From the NCBI GenBank assembly GCA_963809715.1, contig CAWEKO010000010.1, positions 313,538-377,537 on the forward strand: DNA of 64,000 bases, written 5' to 3'. A program made the translations under genes and the position numbers. Origin of the DNA: Bog-473 sp963809715 (GTDB taxonomy: Bacteria > Actinomycetota > Acidimicrobiia > Acidimicrobiales > RAAP-2). This document shows positions 54,007 to 63,869 of this stretch, one piece after another (the first letter of the stretch is position 1; each line of letters begins with the position of its first letter). A model generated the notes under the pieces. It worked only from the letters and a program-made list of their open reading frames with translations, was not told the DNA's origin and searched no databases.

Positions 54007-55583
54007 CTACTTCTTCTTCGGCGCGACGACCACGATCTTCGCCTTGGCCGATGTCCCCGGACTACCGTGCACCGAGAACGAGACCTTGTAGGTGCCGACG
54101 GCCGACTTGCCAACCTTGATCTTCAGGCTCGCACCATGCTTCCCGCGCCCTTTGAGCTTGCCCAGCGTCGCGCACTTCGGCGCCTTCAGCACGCCCTTGG
54201 CGCTCTTCGGCAACTTGACGCAGACCCGGGCCTTCTTGGACTGGATGTCGCCCTGGTTGACGCCTTTGAGCTTGAACCTGGCGACACCGCCCGGCTTGAC
54301 GTTGACCTTCTTCTTCGTGGTCAGCTTGACCTTGGCGGATTTGACTTTGACAGCCGCACTGACCTGAGCCGTAGAGCCGGTCTGGTTCGTTGCGGTCACG
54401 GTGCAGACATAGGCGCCAGCTGACGTCGCGTTGAACGTTGTCGCCGTGGCCCCGGTGATCGGCGTGCCGTTGCGCGTCCACTGGTACGCAAAAGAGCGCG
54501 GTGCCTGGTACACGAACGAACCCGGGTAGTCAGCAGCCCAGCCACCCGTCGAGCATGACAGCGAGGAACGCGATGTCGCCGATCGCGTCACCGCGGGCGC
54601 TCCCGTGCCGCTCGGGCTCTTGAGGACGACGGGATCCTGCGGGCCTTTGAACAGGAGCGGTGGCGATGTTGATACCGGCCCCACCGCCACCGATGCCGGC
54701 AAAGCCGATGGCGCCGGTTCCTTCCGCAGAACCTTGGTTGTAGTTCCCCCAGTAAAGCTTTCCGACCGAGGGATCCAGGGCCATGCCGTACGGTTCTTTG
54801 AATATCGCCCCGGTGAGATTCACATCCCCGCCACCGCCTCCGCCAAGGCTCGCAAACGAGACTTTTTCAGCATTGTTATCCAGCCAGTAAACACGGCCCC
54901 CGGGCGGGATCGACGGCAATCCCTTCTATCGCTTCAGGCGGCGTCGCACCGGCGAGGTTTAGATTGCCTCCACCACTGTTATTTACACTCGCAAAGGAAA
55001 CCGAGGCACTACCCAAAACGTTGTTGCCCCAGTAGACCTTGCCTCCGACGGGATCGATGGCCAGTCGGATTGGTCCGTTCAGGGTCGCGCCTGTGGTGCT
55101 CAGAGTGCCACCGGCGGTGCCATCGAGACGAGCCCACGAGATCGTTTCTGGTGTGGGTTCAGCATTGATCCAATAGATCGTTCTCGTAGCGGGGTCGATT
55201 GTTACGCCTTCAGGCCCTTCTACCGGAGCCCCAGATGCATGGAAGGACCCCGCACCGCTGCCGTCAAGATTGATGAAGGTGATCTGTCCTTGGGGTCCAC
55301 CGGAGTTCGCCACGAAAAGACGGTTCGTGACCGAGTCATATGCCATTCCTTCGGGGCTTTCGAATTCCGTTGCCCCGGTGAGGTTCAGAGCACCACCGCC
55401 ACTGCCGTCGATGTTCGCGAAGGACACCGAATCGGGATTTGCGGCGTAGTTGTCCCAGTAGATGACTTCAGACGCCTTGGCGCTCGAAGCGATCCAGAGC
55501 AAAGCCGTGAAGGCAATGGCGAGAAGACCGGCACAGACAGCCGCCGTACGTCGAGGAGCAATGCTCCCGAGGGCAAGACCCAC
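54007..55583 (-). CDS. Secreted YWTD-type beta-propeller protein with Ig-like domain (frameshifted)
   Basis: GTG 55583 follows AAGGAAC. A signal peptide (AAVCAGLLAIAFTALLWIA) is followed by repeated blades: VIYWDNYAANPDSVSFANIDG, PATRTIYWINAEPT, VGGKVYWGNN and VGKLYWGNYN. This is a low-density-lipoprotein-receptor-like six-bladed propeller. After breaks near 54,905 and 54,660 comes an Ig-like/PKD segment (FAYQWTRNGTPITGATATTF, GAYVCTVTATN) and a Lys-rich C-terminal domain ending VVVAPKKK. About 525 residues. It sits oddly inside the ribosomal-protein/obg block; role likely surface binding. Confidence 0.65.
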
Positions 55584-55623
55584 GTTGTGTTCCTTTCCTA
55601 GTGGCCGCAGAGGAGCAAGAACG

Positions 55624-55878
55624 CTAGTCGTCCTGCAGGACGGTGATGGTCCGGCCCTTGCGCGACGGTTTGAACTCGACCGTCCCGGGCCGGGCGGCGA
55701 AGATCGTGTGGTCACGGCCGAGGCCGGTGCCGTCACCGGGCCAGAAGCGGGTGCCTCGCTGGCGCACGATGATCTCGCCGCCGCTGACCTTCTGGCCCGC
55801 GAAGACCTTGACCCCGAGCATCTTGGGGTTGGATTCGCGTCCGTTGCGGCTTGAGCCGAGTCCCTTCTTATGAGCCAT
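55624..55878 (-). CDS. rpmA: 50S ribosomal protein L27
   Basis: The 84-residue protein starts MAHKKGLGSSRNGRESNPK and contains GVKVFAGQKVSGGEIIVRQRG and FWPGDGTGLGRDHTIFA, all standard L27. The N-terminus reaches the peptidyl-transferase centre. It overlaps the L21 gene by 11 bases, and AAGGAT precedes its ATG. Confidence 0.96.
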   Translation of the reverse strand: MAHKKGLGSSRNGRESNPKMLGVKVFAGQKVSGGEIIVRQRGTRFWPGDGTGLGRDHTIFAARPGTVEFKPSRKGRTITVLQDD

Positions 55879-56472
55879 CGTCAGAATCCTTTTTAGCAGC
55901 TGATTTTGTTGATGATGCGGGTTTCGCCGGGGCTTTTTTCGCTTTCGCGGCAGGTTTTGTTGATGAAGCTTTGGCCTCGGCTTTTTTGGCCGGAGCTTTT
56001 TTCGCAGCCGGTTTTTTAGCGGCCTCTTTTTTCGCGACGGGCTTTTTTGCCTCTGCCGGTTTTTTCGCCGCTGCTTTTTTCTCAGCCGGTTTCGCCGCTT
56101 TCGGAGCCGCCTCTTTCTTCTCGGCCGGCTCCTCTTTCTTCGGGGCGGCCGCTTTGCGGCTTCCCAGGCTGATCTCGGTCACCTCGAGCTTGGTCAGCTC
56201 GGAACGGTGCCCGCCTTGCGGCGGTAGCCCTTCTTCGCCTTGTATTTGAAGACCTTGATCTTGGGGCCGCGCAGGTGCTCGGAGACGGTCGCCTCGACCT
56301 TGACTTTCTCCAGCTCTTTGCCCCCCGCGACGACCTCTTTGTCGCGGAACATCACTGGGCGCAGCGTGACTTTGTCGCCCTCTTTGGCGCTGAGGCGATC
56401 GACGAGCAGCGATGTGCCCTTCTCGACCTTGTATTGCTTGCCACCGGTCTCTATGACTGCGTACGTGTTCAT
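55868..56472 (-). CDS. rplU: 50S ribosomal protein L21 with Lys/Ala-rich C-terminal extension (frameshifted)
   Basis: The core starts at ATG 56472 with MNTYAVIETGGKQYKVEKGT and runs through GPKIKVFKYKAKKGYRRKAG (L21 signature). A break near 56,210 is followed in another frame by LTKLEVTEISLG and about 100 residues of Lys/Ala/Pro-rich sequence (KKPAAKKAPAKK-type). Normal L21 is about 100 residues; here it would be about 200. Such extensions occur in actinobacteria. The ATG overlaps the rng stop by 4 bases. Confidence 0.88.
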
Positions 56473-57609
56473 TCGTCCTTGCCGCTCTGTGTTGAGCGCG
56501 ACCGACCGCGACCACCCCTGCGACCGCGACGGCTACTGCGCGAGGCGGAGGATTCTAGCTGGGAGCCGTTTTCCTCGCCGCCAGCGCCAGAGCCGGCGCC
56601 ATTGGCCGCCTCCCCCTCGGGTAGAGAGGCCACCGCTGCAGCCCGCTCGACCCGCTCGATCCGCACCAGTTTGCGCTGGCCGACGAAGCGGCCGCCACCG
56701 GTGACGCTGACGATGTAGGAGTCAACCCGGGCGACGGCATCATCGGCGTTGTACATGTGCGGCTCGTCGATTTTGACCAGCACCTCCTCGCCGACCTTGA
56801 AGGGCAGAGCCCGCTCCTCGATCTCAGTCCGGCTGCCGGTTTCGACCACCTCGAAGGTGTCGATCGGCAGCGCGTCGCCGCCCTCGAAGTGGAACTGCTT
56901 GCCGGTCTCTGCCTCGAGCGTCGGCGAGGCCGCTCTCGGGGTCGATCAGCTCGGCCGCGACCTTGGGATGGACCCGCAGCAGCAGCGCCTCGGCCTCTTT
57001 GGCCCCGGCAGCGATGTCCGGCAGGCGGCGCATCGCGTCAAGCGCCACCGTCTCCCCCGAGAGCACCACGCCTTCGCCCTCGCAGGTCGGGCAGGGCACG
57101 GTGAGGATCTCGCGCACCCCGTCGGTGACGTTCTGGCGCGTCATCTCGACCAGGCCGAGCGGCGAGACCTCGACCACGTAGCTCTTCGACTTGTCGGCGT
57201 CGAGCGCTTTGCGCAGTGTTTTCAGCACTTTGTCGCGATTGCGGGCCCGCGCCATGTCGATGAAGTCGATGACGATGATGCCGCCGATGTCGCGCAGGCG
57301 CAGCTGCCGCACAGCCTCATCGGCCGCCTCGGTGTTGACCCGGGTGATCGTCTCCTCGAGGCCTCCTTTGCCGCGGCCGGTGAAGCTGCCGCTGTTGACG
57401 TCCATCACGGTCAGCGCCTCGGCGTAGTCGATGATCAGGTAGCCGCCGGAGGCGAGGTCGACACGCTTGCCCAGGGTCGACTCGATCTCCTTGTCGATGC
57501 CCCACTTCTCGAACAGCGGCTTGCGCTCTTTGTAGAGCACCTCGACGCCATCGACCAGCTCCGGCGCGGTGCGCTGGAAGAAGCTGGTCACCCCGCCCAG
57601 AGCTTTCTG
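56469..57609 (-). CDS. rng: Ribonuclease E/G (N-terminus missing at segment boundary; frameshifted)
   Basis: RNase E/G processes rRNA precursors and mRNA. The present part starts QKALGGVTSFF and has KPLFEKWGIDKEIESTLG, YLIIDYAEALTVMDVNSG (catalytic Asp region), IIVIDFIDM, and the zinc-link CPTCEGEG. A break near 56,930 precedes a C-terminal TRAM-like domain (FKVGEEVLVKIDEPH) and an Arg/Ser-rich tail ending QSGKDE. The S1 and 5'-sensor domains of the N-terminus, about 200-300 residues, are absent because the sequence switches to der at 57,609. Confidence 0.85.
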
Positions 57610-57612
57610 AAA
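57605..57612. other. Probable join between segment B and segment C
   Basis: The truncated 5' end of rng (minus) meets the truncated 5' end of der (plus) head to head within a few bases. Both families should extend several hundred residues further, and the base composition shifts here. Confidence 0.65.
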
Positions 57613-58364
57613 AGCTGAGCGTGATTATGGCGCGGAAAAGTCTGGAGCGGACTGATGTGGCGCTGCTGATTGTGGATGCTTCGCAGGGAGTGGCTTCGGG
57701 CGACGCGACGATTGCGGATTATGCGGGGCAGTCGGGATGTTCGGTGATCATTGTTATGAATAAATTCGATCTGGCGCTGGAATCGGCGCGGAAGGCACTC
57801 GTGGAAGAGGAGACCAAAGGAAGCTCAGATCGAGTTTCGCGGAGAGAGAGGGCGGCAACTTTTGCGAAGGCGAAAGGCTATCGGCCGCCGAGCGGGAAAA
57901 GAAACGAGGAGCAATCGCGCAGCCGCAGCTTGCGAGCGCTGACTGACCCGGCGTCATTAATGAAGGAATATGAAGCGCTGGTGCGTGGGAAATTGAAATT
58001 TCTGGCGTACGCGCCCATCGTGTTCGTTTCCGCGCTGACCGGCGAAAATGTGGAGAAACTGTATCCGCTGATTGAGCATGTGGCCGGGGCACGGCGGAAA
58101 CGAATCTCCACCGGGGAAATCAATCGCTGGCTGAAGAGCGTGGATCTTGAGCGCGGGACCTCCCCGGCCACGCGCAAGGTGAAGATTTATTACATGACGC
58201 AGGCCTCGAGCGCGCCGCCCACGTTTGTTTTGTTCACAAATCAGCCTGCGCGGCTGCACTTCAGCTACGAAAGATTTCTGGAGAACAGATTGCGCGAGAG
58301 CTTTGATTTCATTGGCGCGCCGATTCGGTTCCTGCAGCGAGTGAAGGAGCGGGGCCACCGCTGA
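57609..58364 (+). CDS. der: Ribosome-assembly GTPase Der (EngA), second G domain and KH domain (N-terminus missing)
   Basis: Der is a double-GTPase needed for 50S assembly. The fragment begins EKLSVIMARKSLERTDVALL, within G domain 2 just after its switch II. G4 is IIVMNKFDLALE, G5 VFVSALTGENVEKLY. The C-terminal KH domain follows (RKVKIYYMTQASSAPPTFVLF, FSYERFLENRLRESFDFIGAPI). Between G4 and G5 there are about 93 residues, against about 36 in E. coli Der, so an insertion of some 57 charged residues. The first G domain and the G1-G3 motifs of the second are lost at the segment boundary. Confidence 0.85.
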   Translation, partial: EKLSVIMARKSLERTDVALLIVDASQGVASGDATIADYAGQSGCSVIIVMNKFDLALESARKALVEEETKGSSDRVSRRERAATFAKAKGYRPPSGKRNEEQSRSRSLRALTDPASLMKEYEALVRGKLKFLAYAPIVFVSALTGENVEKLYPLIEHVAGARRKRISTGEINRWLKSVDLERGTSPATRKVKIYYMTQASSAPPTFVLFTNQPARLHFSYERFLENRLRESFDFIGAPIRFLQRVKERGHR

Positions 58365-58487
58365 GCGCGGACACGCGTCTGTAAAGAAGCGGCGGCGCGG
58401 GCCGAGTTGAGCGAGCGAATGGAGAAGCCTTTTGGCGACGTGCGGCACAAACAGAGTGCCGCAATTAGTAGCGACTTATACTTAGGC

Positions 58488-58844
58488 TTAGGACTGGCTT
58501 GGTCTGATTCTACTTTTTGGGGAGCATGCTAAGGGCGCGAGGCAATCGCTATTGGAAATGCGGACCTCCAAGAGGCCGTTGCAATGCTGGACAATTAATT
58601 GTGACCCAAGCTGGCGATCTGACACAGTACAGAGTGCCGTCGACCGTCCACACATCATTTTCCAATTTGGCACTGAAGGGTCTTTGAGAGTCGACCTTTT
58701 GCTGGCCATAAACCGGAATCAGCACTGCTTCAGCAACTTTTAAAGCTGTGGCCGAATCAGGAACGTAGCCTTTCTTCGGAACAGCGTCTGCTGAAATGTT
58801 GCGGCAGCAAGCAACATGGAACAAAGGGCTGTGCTGATCTGCAT
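58488..58844 (-). CDS. NTF2-fold immunity-like protein with signal peptide (frameshifted)
   Basis: ATG 58844, after GGAGG, gives MQISTALCSMLLAAAT, a signal or lipoprotein-like leader. After one break it reads SADAVPKKGYVPDSATALKV, then AEAVLIPVYGQQKVDSQRPF and SAKLENDVWTVDGTL. This is the signature of NTF2-fold immunity-type proteins. A second break leads to LGSQLIVQHCNGLLEV with a stop at 58488. Relatives are linked to polymorphic-toxin loci, but no toxin gene is visible here. About 118 residues. Confidence 0.6.
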
Positions 58845-59059
58845 GGTTCTGCCTCCGAATTATCGAATCGAGCTTGTTCGTAGATTATGCTACTCCTCCA
58901 GTCGCGTCGAGTGCTATTGCTAAATGTATAGCTGCCTGTACACTGGCCGCATCGCCACGCAAGCTTCAAAATGATTCGCCACCAGCGGAATCTGACGCAT
59001 TGACACAGACGAAAAACGGGATAGGATAAGGTTCGAGCGGCCCCCGCCCGCATCACACC

Positions 59060-59506
59060 ATGCCTGAATCCGGAAACGGTCACATGTCTCACTTCGTGCC
59101 CGATAAGAGTTTCTTCCGCATCGGCGAAGTCAGCCGCCTGACCGCCACCAAACCGTTTGTGCTGCGCTATTGGGAGACGGAATTTCCCATGCTGCAGCCG
59201 GTGAAGAGTCCCAAGGGCCACCGCCTGTATCGCCGCGAAGATGTGGAAACGCGTGCTGCGACATCAAGCGGCTGCTCTACGACGAAGGATTCACGATCGC
59301 CGGGGCGCGCCGCCACCTGCGCGAGCAGAACGGCGACGTCGCGCCGAGCGCTGGCGCCGCAGCGAGTCGACAGCGATGGCGAAGCTGCCAGCCGGCGCAG
59401 CGCGATCGCCGCCGAGCGCGATCCGCTGCCCACCATCAGCCGCAAGGTGTTGCTCGACCTGCGGGACACGCTGCGCGCATTCTTGACGCTGCTCGAAACC
59501 GAGTGA
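59060..59506 (+). CDS. MerR-family transcriptional regulator (frameshifted)
   Basis: The N-terminal MerR winged helix is clear: FFRIGEVSRLTATKPFVLRY then WETEFPMLQPVKSPKGHRLY. After a break near 59,250, the next frame gives IKRLLYDEGFTIAGARRHL, the second helical part. The C-terminus (ISRKVLLDLRDTLRAFL) is in the first frame again. About 148 residues from ATG 59060, or 59084 as an alternative. This type of MerR commonly sits beside translation genes in Acidobacteria and Deltaproteobacteria. It is 43 bp before the tRNA. Confidence 0.75.
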   Translation: MPESGNGHMSHFVPDKSFFRIGEVSRLTATKPFVLRYWETEFPMLQPVKSPKGHRLYRREDVETRAATSSGCSTTKDSRSPGRAATCASRTATSRRALAPQRVDSDGEAASRRSAIAAERDPLPTISRKVLLDLRDTLRAFLTLLETE

Positions 59507-59549
59507 TAGCCTGATCAGGCTGCAAATCTCACTTCGCATGCTAGCCGGT

Positions 59550-59626
59550 CGGGACGTAGCGCAGCCTGGTAGCGCGCACGCTTGGGGTGCGTGAGGTCGC
59601 TGGTTCAAATCCAGTCGTCCCGACCA
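59550..59626 (+). tRNA. tRNA-Pro (anticodon GGG), CCA encoded
   Basis: Acceptor stem CGGGACG/CGTCCCG, D arm GCGCAGCCTGGTAGCGC, anticodon stem CACGC/GCGTG with loop TTGGGGT, giving GGG at 34-36, and T arm GCTGGTTCAAATCCAGT... All arms pair. Discriminator A is followed by encoded CCA. It decodes CCC/CCU proline codons. It lies between the MerR and surE genes. Confidence 0.95.
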
Positions 59627-59702
59627 TTTCTCTTACTGCCGAATGCGCTGCGCGGAATGCGGCGCGAATCCAGACTGACGACCCGGAGCAATTGCAAAAA
59701 CG

Positions 59703-60464
59703 ATGCCTCACATTCTGATTACGAATGACGACGGGATCTCACGCGGAAGGGCTTGCGCGCGCTGGTCGAAGGCGCTGAAGGACATCGGCACGATCAGCGT
59801 GGTGGCGCCGAGCCAGGAGCGCAGCGCCGCGGCGCAATCGCTGACGTTGCGGCAGCCGATCTTCTGCGAGCAAATCGCGGAGCGCGAATGGGCTGTCGAC
59901 GGCACGCCCGCCGACGCCATGATCGTGGCGCTGCATAAGCTATTGCCGGAACCGGCCCGACCTGGTGATCTCGGGGATCAATCGCGGCGGGAACATGGGC
60001 GAGAACGTGTATTATTCCGGCACGGTGGGCGCGGCCATGGAGGCGACCATCAATCACATTCCTCCGTGGCGATTTCCGTGGTGCATCGCGGCAAGGGATT
60101 TCGATTTTGACCATGCGGCGAGATTTGCGCGCGACCTGGCAGGGGTGATTTTGCGCGAAGGGATGACCAAAGGCGTGTTGCTGAATGTGAATGTGCCGCA
60201 GGTATGGAACGGCGGAGTGCGGTTCACGCGGCAATCGGAAAAAGTGACGCGGAATGTTTTGCAGGAAGGGAGGGATCCGCGCGGGCGGACGTATTACTGG
60301 CTGCACGAGCAGCAGATAACCGATGGCATTGGAGAAGATTCGGATTACGCGGCGGTGTTCGCGGGGACATTTCGATAACACCGATACATCTGGAAAGGAC
60401 GCATGTGGCGTCGCTGAATCATCTTTCGCACTGGGCAAAGGAATTGGCGCGGGCGAAAAGCTAA
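59703..60464 (+). CDS. surE: 5'/3'-nucleotidase SurE (frameshifted)
   Basis: SurE is a survival-protein nucleotidase. It starts MPHILITNDDGI (metal-binding NDD) at 59703, then VVAPSQERSAAAQSLTLR and VDGTPADAMIVALHKLL. After a break near 59,950 the next frame gives VISGINRGGNMGENVYYSGT, and later frames carry LLNVNVPQVWNGGVRFTRQ and the end ISITPIHLERTHVASLNHL to 60464. At least four indels (near 59,740, 59,955, 60,060 and 60,375). About 254 residues, as expected for the family. A terminator follows within 5 bp. Confidence 0.85.
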
Positions 60465-60467
60465 TTT

Positions 60468-60494
60468 CCTGGAATTAATTCCAGGTGCTTTTTG
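60468..60494 (+). terminator. Rho-independent terminator of surE
   Basis: CCTGGAATT/AATTCCAGG palindrome (60468-60485) followed by TGCTTTTTGG. It is immediately downstream of surE. Confidence 0.8.
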
Positions 60495-60585
60495 GTTAAA
60501 GATGCACGGCTGGAAGCCGGCACTACGAAAATCGAATGTGGCGCGGAACTTCGGCGCTGTTAGATTGATCGGCGAGTTGGAGAAG

Positions 60586-60621
60586 CGAAAAAGGGGATGC
60601 GCGATAGGCGCATCCCCTTTT
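60586..60621. terminator. Bidirectional terminator between surE and the M28 gene
   Basis: GGGGATGCG (60593-60601) pairs with CGCATCCCC (60609-60617) around loop CGATAGG. An A-run precedes and TTTT follows, so it can act on either strand. It would end the convergent M28 gene. Confidence 0.8.
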
Positions 60622-60661
60622 CATTGGACAGTTGAGAGGGCGACGGTGCCGCGCCCGGGAT

Positions 60662-62408
60662 TTACATTCCGCGGCCGCCGCCTGCGACTGTGCAAGGCGC
60701 CTGCGGTTTGCGCGGGAACATTTGATCACGATTGGCAGCCTGATAGACAAAGGTCGAGACGATTGTGGCCATTTGCCGAAGGTCACCATCCTGCACGCGA
60801 TCCCACAGATCCATATTGCTATGATGGGTCCGCGTGTCGTACTCGAGCGGGTCCTGGATGAACTGGAATCCCGGCAGGCCGACGGCATCGTAGGAGAGGT
60901 GATCGGTGCCGCCAGTGTTGGCGATGGAAATCGTGTTCATGCCCATGGACTCGAAGGGCTTCATCCATTCCTGGAAGACAGGCCTGGCCGATTCGTTCCC
61001 CTGCAGATAAACGCCGCGAAGTTTGCCGCTGCCGTTGTCAATGTTGAAGTAAACCGAAAATTTATCCTGAGCGGGCTGCTTGAGTTCCCACGTGCCGGTT
61101 TCGGTGTTGCAACGGCCGAAGTGGTCTGCGACGTAAGCGCGGGAACCAAGCAAGCCTTCTTCCTCACCGGTCCACAATCCGATGCGGACTGTGCGGCGCA
61201 TCCTCACTCCGGTTGCTTTCAGGACGCGCATTACTTCGAGCATCACGGCCGAGCCGACGCCGTTGTCTGTGGCGCCCGTGCCGGAGTGCCAGGAATCGAA
61301 GTGGCCGCCGATCATTACAATCTGGTCAGCGAGCCGGCGGTCAGAGCCGGGAATTTCGCCGATGATATCGAACGATTTCCCACCGTTGTTGTCGAGGAAC
61401 TTGTTCTGGATGTTGAGTTCGACGGTGACAGGAACATTTCGTTGCAGCGTGCGGTATATGCGGTTGTAATGCTCGGCGGCAAGGGCAACCTGATTGAGAG
61501 CCGGAGGAGCATTTTGCAGGGCGTAAACCGATGGGCCGCGGCCGCCCCTTCCGCCTCCCTGCCCTGCGGTAGGGACGGGAACAACTCCCGCGGCTGATTG
61601 CACGTAAACAGTTCCGCCATCGCCGCGGCCCTCCTGGAAAACGGCGGCAATGTTAGCTCTCACTCAAGAAAGAATTGTTGAGCTTGGCGCGAATTCTTCC
61701 CGCCAGGAACCGGCATTGGCCGCGGCTTGCATCTGGGGAGTGAGAGCGTTGAAGAGCAGGGGCGCCGCCTCTGAGCGGCCACCGACTTCCGTGCAGGCCA
61801 ATATCGTCCAACTCGGCTTGCGTATAGCGGTGGGCCAGGGGATCGGTGCTCATGTCGATTGTGCGCGGCGGATCGAGCATCACGATTTTTCCCTGTAAGT
61901 GTTCCTTTGAGGCTGGCGATCAGGGTGTCTGCGGCGTCCTCCAGTTACCGGCATCGCGGGAGCAGCATTGGGATTGTTCGGATTCTTTATGCCGACGACA
62001 ACGACGTCGCCCGTGACCGGGCCGCTGTGCCTGGAGTCCATGCAAGAGGATAGGCGATTAAAGGATAAGTGACCGGTGAAGTTGACGTTTTGGCGTAGAA
62101 GCGCTCGTTAACCCAACCCGGCGGCCAAAATCCCAGTATTCGTAATGCGGATTTGCAAGGCCCCAATCCTTCATCGATTTGATCACCCAATCACCCGCGA
62201 GCTGCGCGTTGGTTGACCCGGTCAGACGGCCGCCATAAACATCTGTGATGTAGCTCAGAATATTCATTACCTGCGAATTGTTGATCGCTTCCCGTTTAAT
62301 TTTGGTGACAGTATCCAAATCCACCTGATCGGGTCTTTGCATCTGCGCGATTATGGGGAACACGAACAATGCCAGAGCCAGACCGCCACAGACCAATGCC
62401 TTACGCAC
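60662..62408 (-). CDS. Secreted M28-family metallopeptidase (multiple frameshifts)
   Basis: A zinc aminopeptidase-type enzyme of the M28 family. The signal peptide (MRKALVCGGLALALFVFPII) at 62408 leads to an N-terminal prodomain (REAINNSQVMNILSYITDVY, GGRLTGSTNAQLAGDWVIKSM). The sequence then changes frame several times between about 62,110 and 61,660. From 61663 a long clean frame carries the catalytic core: GGHFDSWHSGTGATDNG (His and bridging Asp), TGEEEGLLGSRAYV (Glu pair), FNIDNGSG (Asp) and a late His in THHSNMDL. About 570 residues. Acidobacteria have many such secreted peptidases. The stop at 60662 is followed by the bidirectional terminator. Confidence 0.8.
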
Positions 62409-62667
62409 TTTTCACCTCCACAAGTTTTAATGATTTACTGCGAGGATGTCTCGCCCAAGCCCGCGGGCAACGGGCCGCGTAACGCGTGAAACCACTCGCT
62501 CTAACTGACGCCCCCGCGGAGTCGCCGGTTTCCACAGGAAAAGCCTGGGAGTCTGGCGGGCCAACCGCTATAGGGTGCATTAGACTGCCATAGCGGAAAA
62601 TGTGCAAGGCCGAGCAAAGGAAAATAATGCACACAGGCTGAAGCTTGTGCTGCTACTAAGACGGGAC

Positions 62668-63866
62668 ATGTACGAGTCAACTCGATGGAGTCAGGAAAAT
62701 ATTGCCGTGGCCAAGAATAATAATTACGACGTGGCAGTGATTGGCGCTGGAGTGTTCGGCGCGTGGACGGCGCTTCATTTGCGACGCGCGGGGCGGAGCG
62801 TTGCACTGGTAGACGAATACGGGCCGGGAAACGCGCGGGCCAGCTCCGGGGGCGAGTCGCGATTGATCCGCATGGGCTACACGGACCGGACGAATTGTAT
62901 ACTCGCTGGTCAGTGCGCTCGCTCACGCTGTGGGAGGAGTTTTTTTGCGCTCACATCGCGGCCGCTGTTGCATCGCACGGGGGTTTTGTCGATCGCGGAA
63001 TGAGGACGACGCTTACACGAAGGCTTCGCGTGAAACGCTGGCCAGGCTGGGCGTGCCGCACGAATCGCTGAATCGCGCGGAGCTTGATAAACGCTACCCG
63101 CAGATTGCGTTTGGTCGCGCGAGCTGGGGATTGTTTGAGCCGCGTAGCGGAGTGTTGATGGCGCGACGAGCTGTGGCCGCTGTCGCGGAGGCTGCATGGG
63201 CGGAAGGAGTGGACTACTTCAACGAATCTGCGATTGCGCCAACCGCGAAAGGAAAAGTATCGAGCGTGAAGACATCCTCAGGCCCGCGAAATTCACGCGG
63301 GTGAATTTGTTTTTGCCTGTGGGCCGTGGATGGGGAAAGTTTTTCCTGATTTGCTGGGTAACCGCATTTTTACTTCGCGGCAGGAAGTGTTTTTTTTCGG
63401 TGTGCCGGCTGGTGATTCCCGATTCACGCCTCCGGCGATGCCCGGGTGGCTATGCCTGGGGGACCTGGTGTATGGCATGCCGGATCTGGAGAGCCGCGGG
63501 TTCAAAATTGCGATTGACCGGCACGGGCCGGCATTCGATCCCGACACGGGGACGCGCGTGCCAACCGCCGAAGGTATTGCAGCCGTGCGCGCGTATTTGG
63601 CGAAACGATTTCCCGCGCTGGCCGGGGCTCCGCTGGTGGAAGCGCGCGTTTGCCAATACGAAAACACATCCAACGGCGATTTTTTGGTGGACCGCCATCC
63701 CGAGCATGAAAATCTGTGGCTTGTGGGCGGGGGGTCTGGGCATGGATTCAAGCACGGCCCGGCGATGGGAGAACACGTTGCGGGGCGTTTGTTGGGGACT
63801 GTTGCTGCCGAGCCGCGGTTTTCGTTGGCGACGAAAGCGACGGATCAGCGGCGGACGGTCTATTAG
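62668..63866 (+). CDS. FAD-dependent amine/sarcosine oxidase-like protein (frameshifted)
   Basis: The N-terminal dinucleotide site is VAVIGAGVFGAWTALHL, followed by GPGNARASSGGESRLIRMGY, typical of SolA/monomeric sarcosine oxidase-like proteins. After breaks near 62,900, 62,995 and 63,280 the frames continue as ELYTRWSVRSLTLWEEFF, KASRETLARLGVPHESLN, FACGPWMGKVFPDLL and the C-terminal LWLVGGGSGHGFKHGPAMGE, which completes the FAD site. Stop at 63866. About 400 residues. Start choice is weak; a GTG at 62707 is also possible. It may oxidise an N-methyl amino acid. Confidence 0.78.
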
Positions 63867-63869
63867 GTG

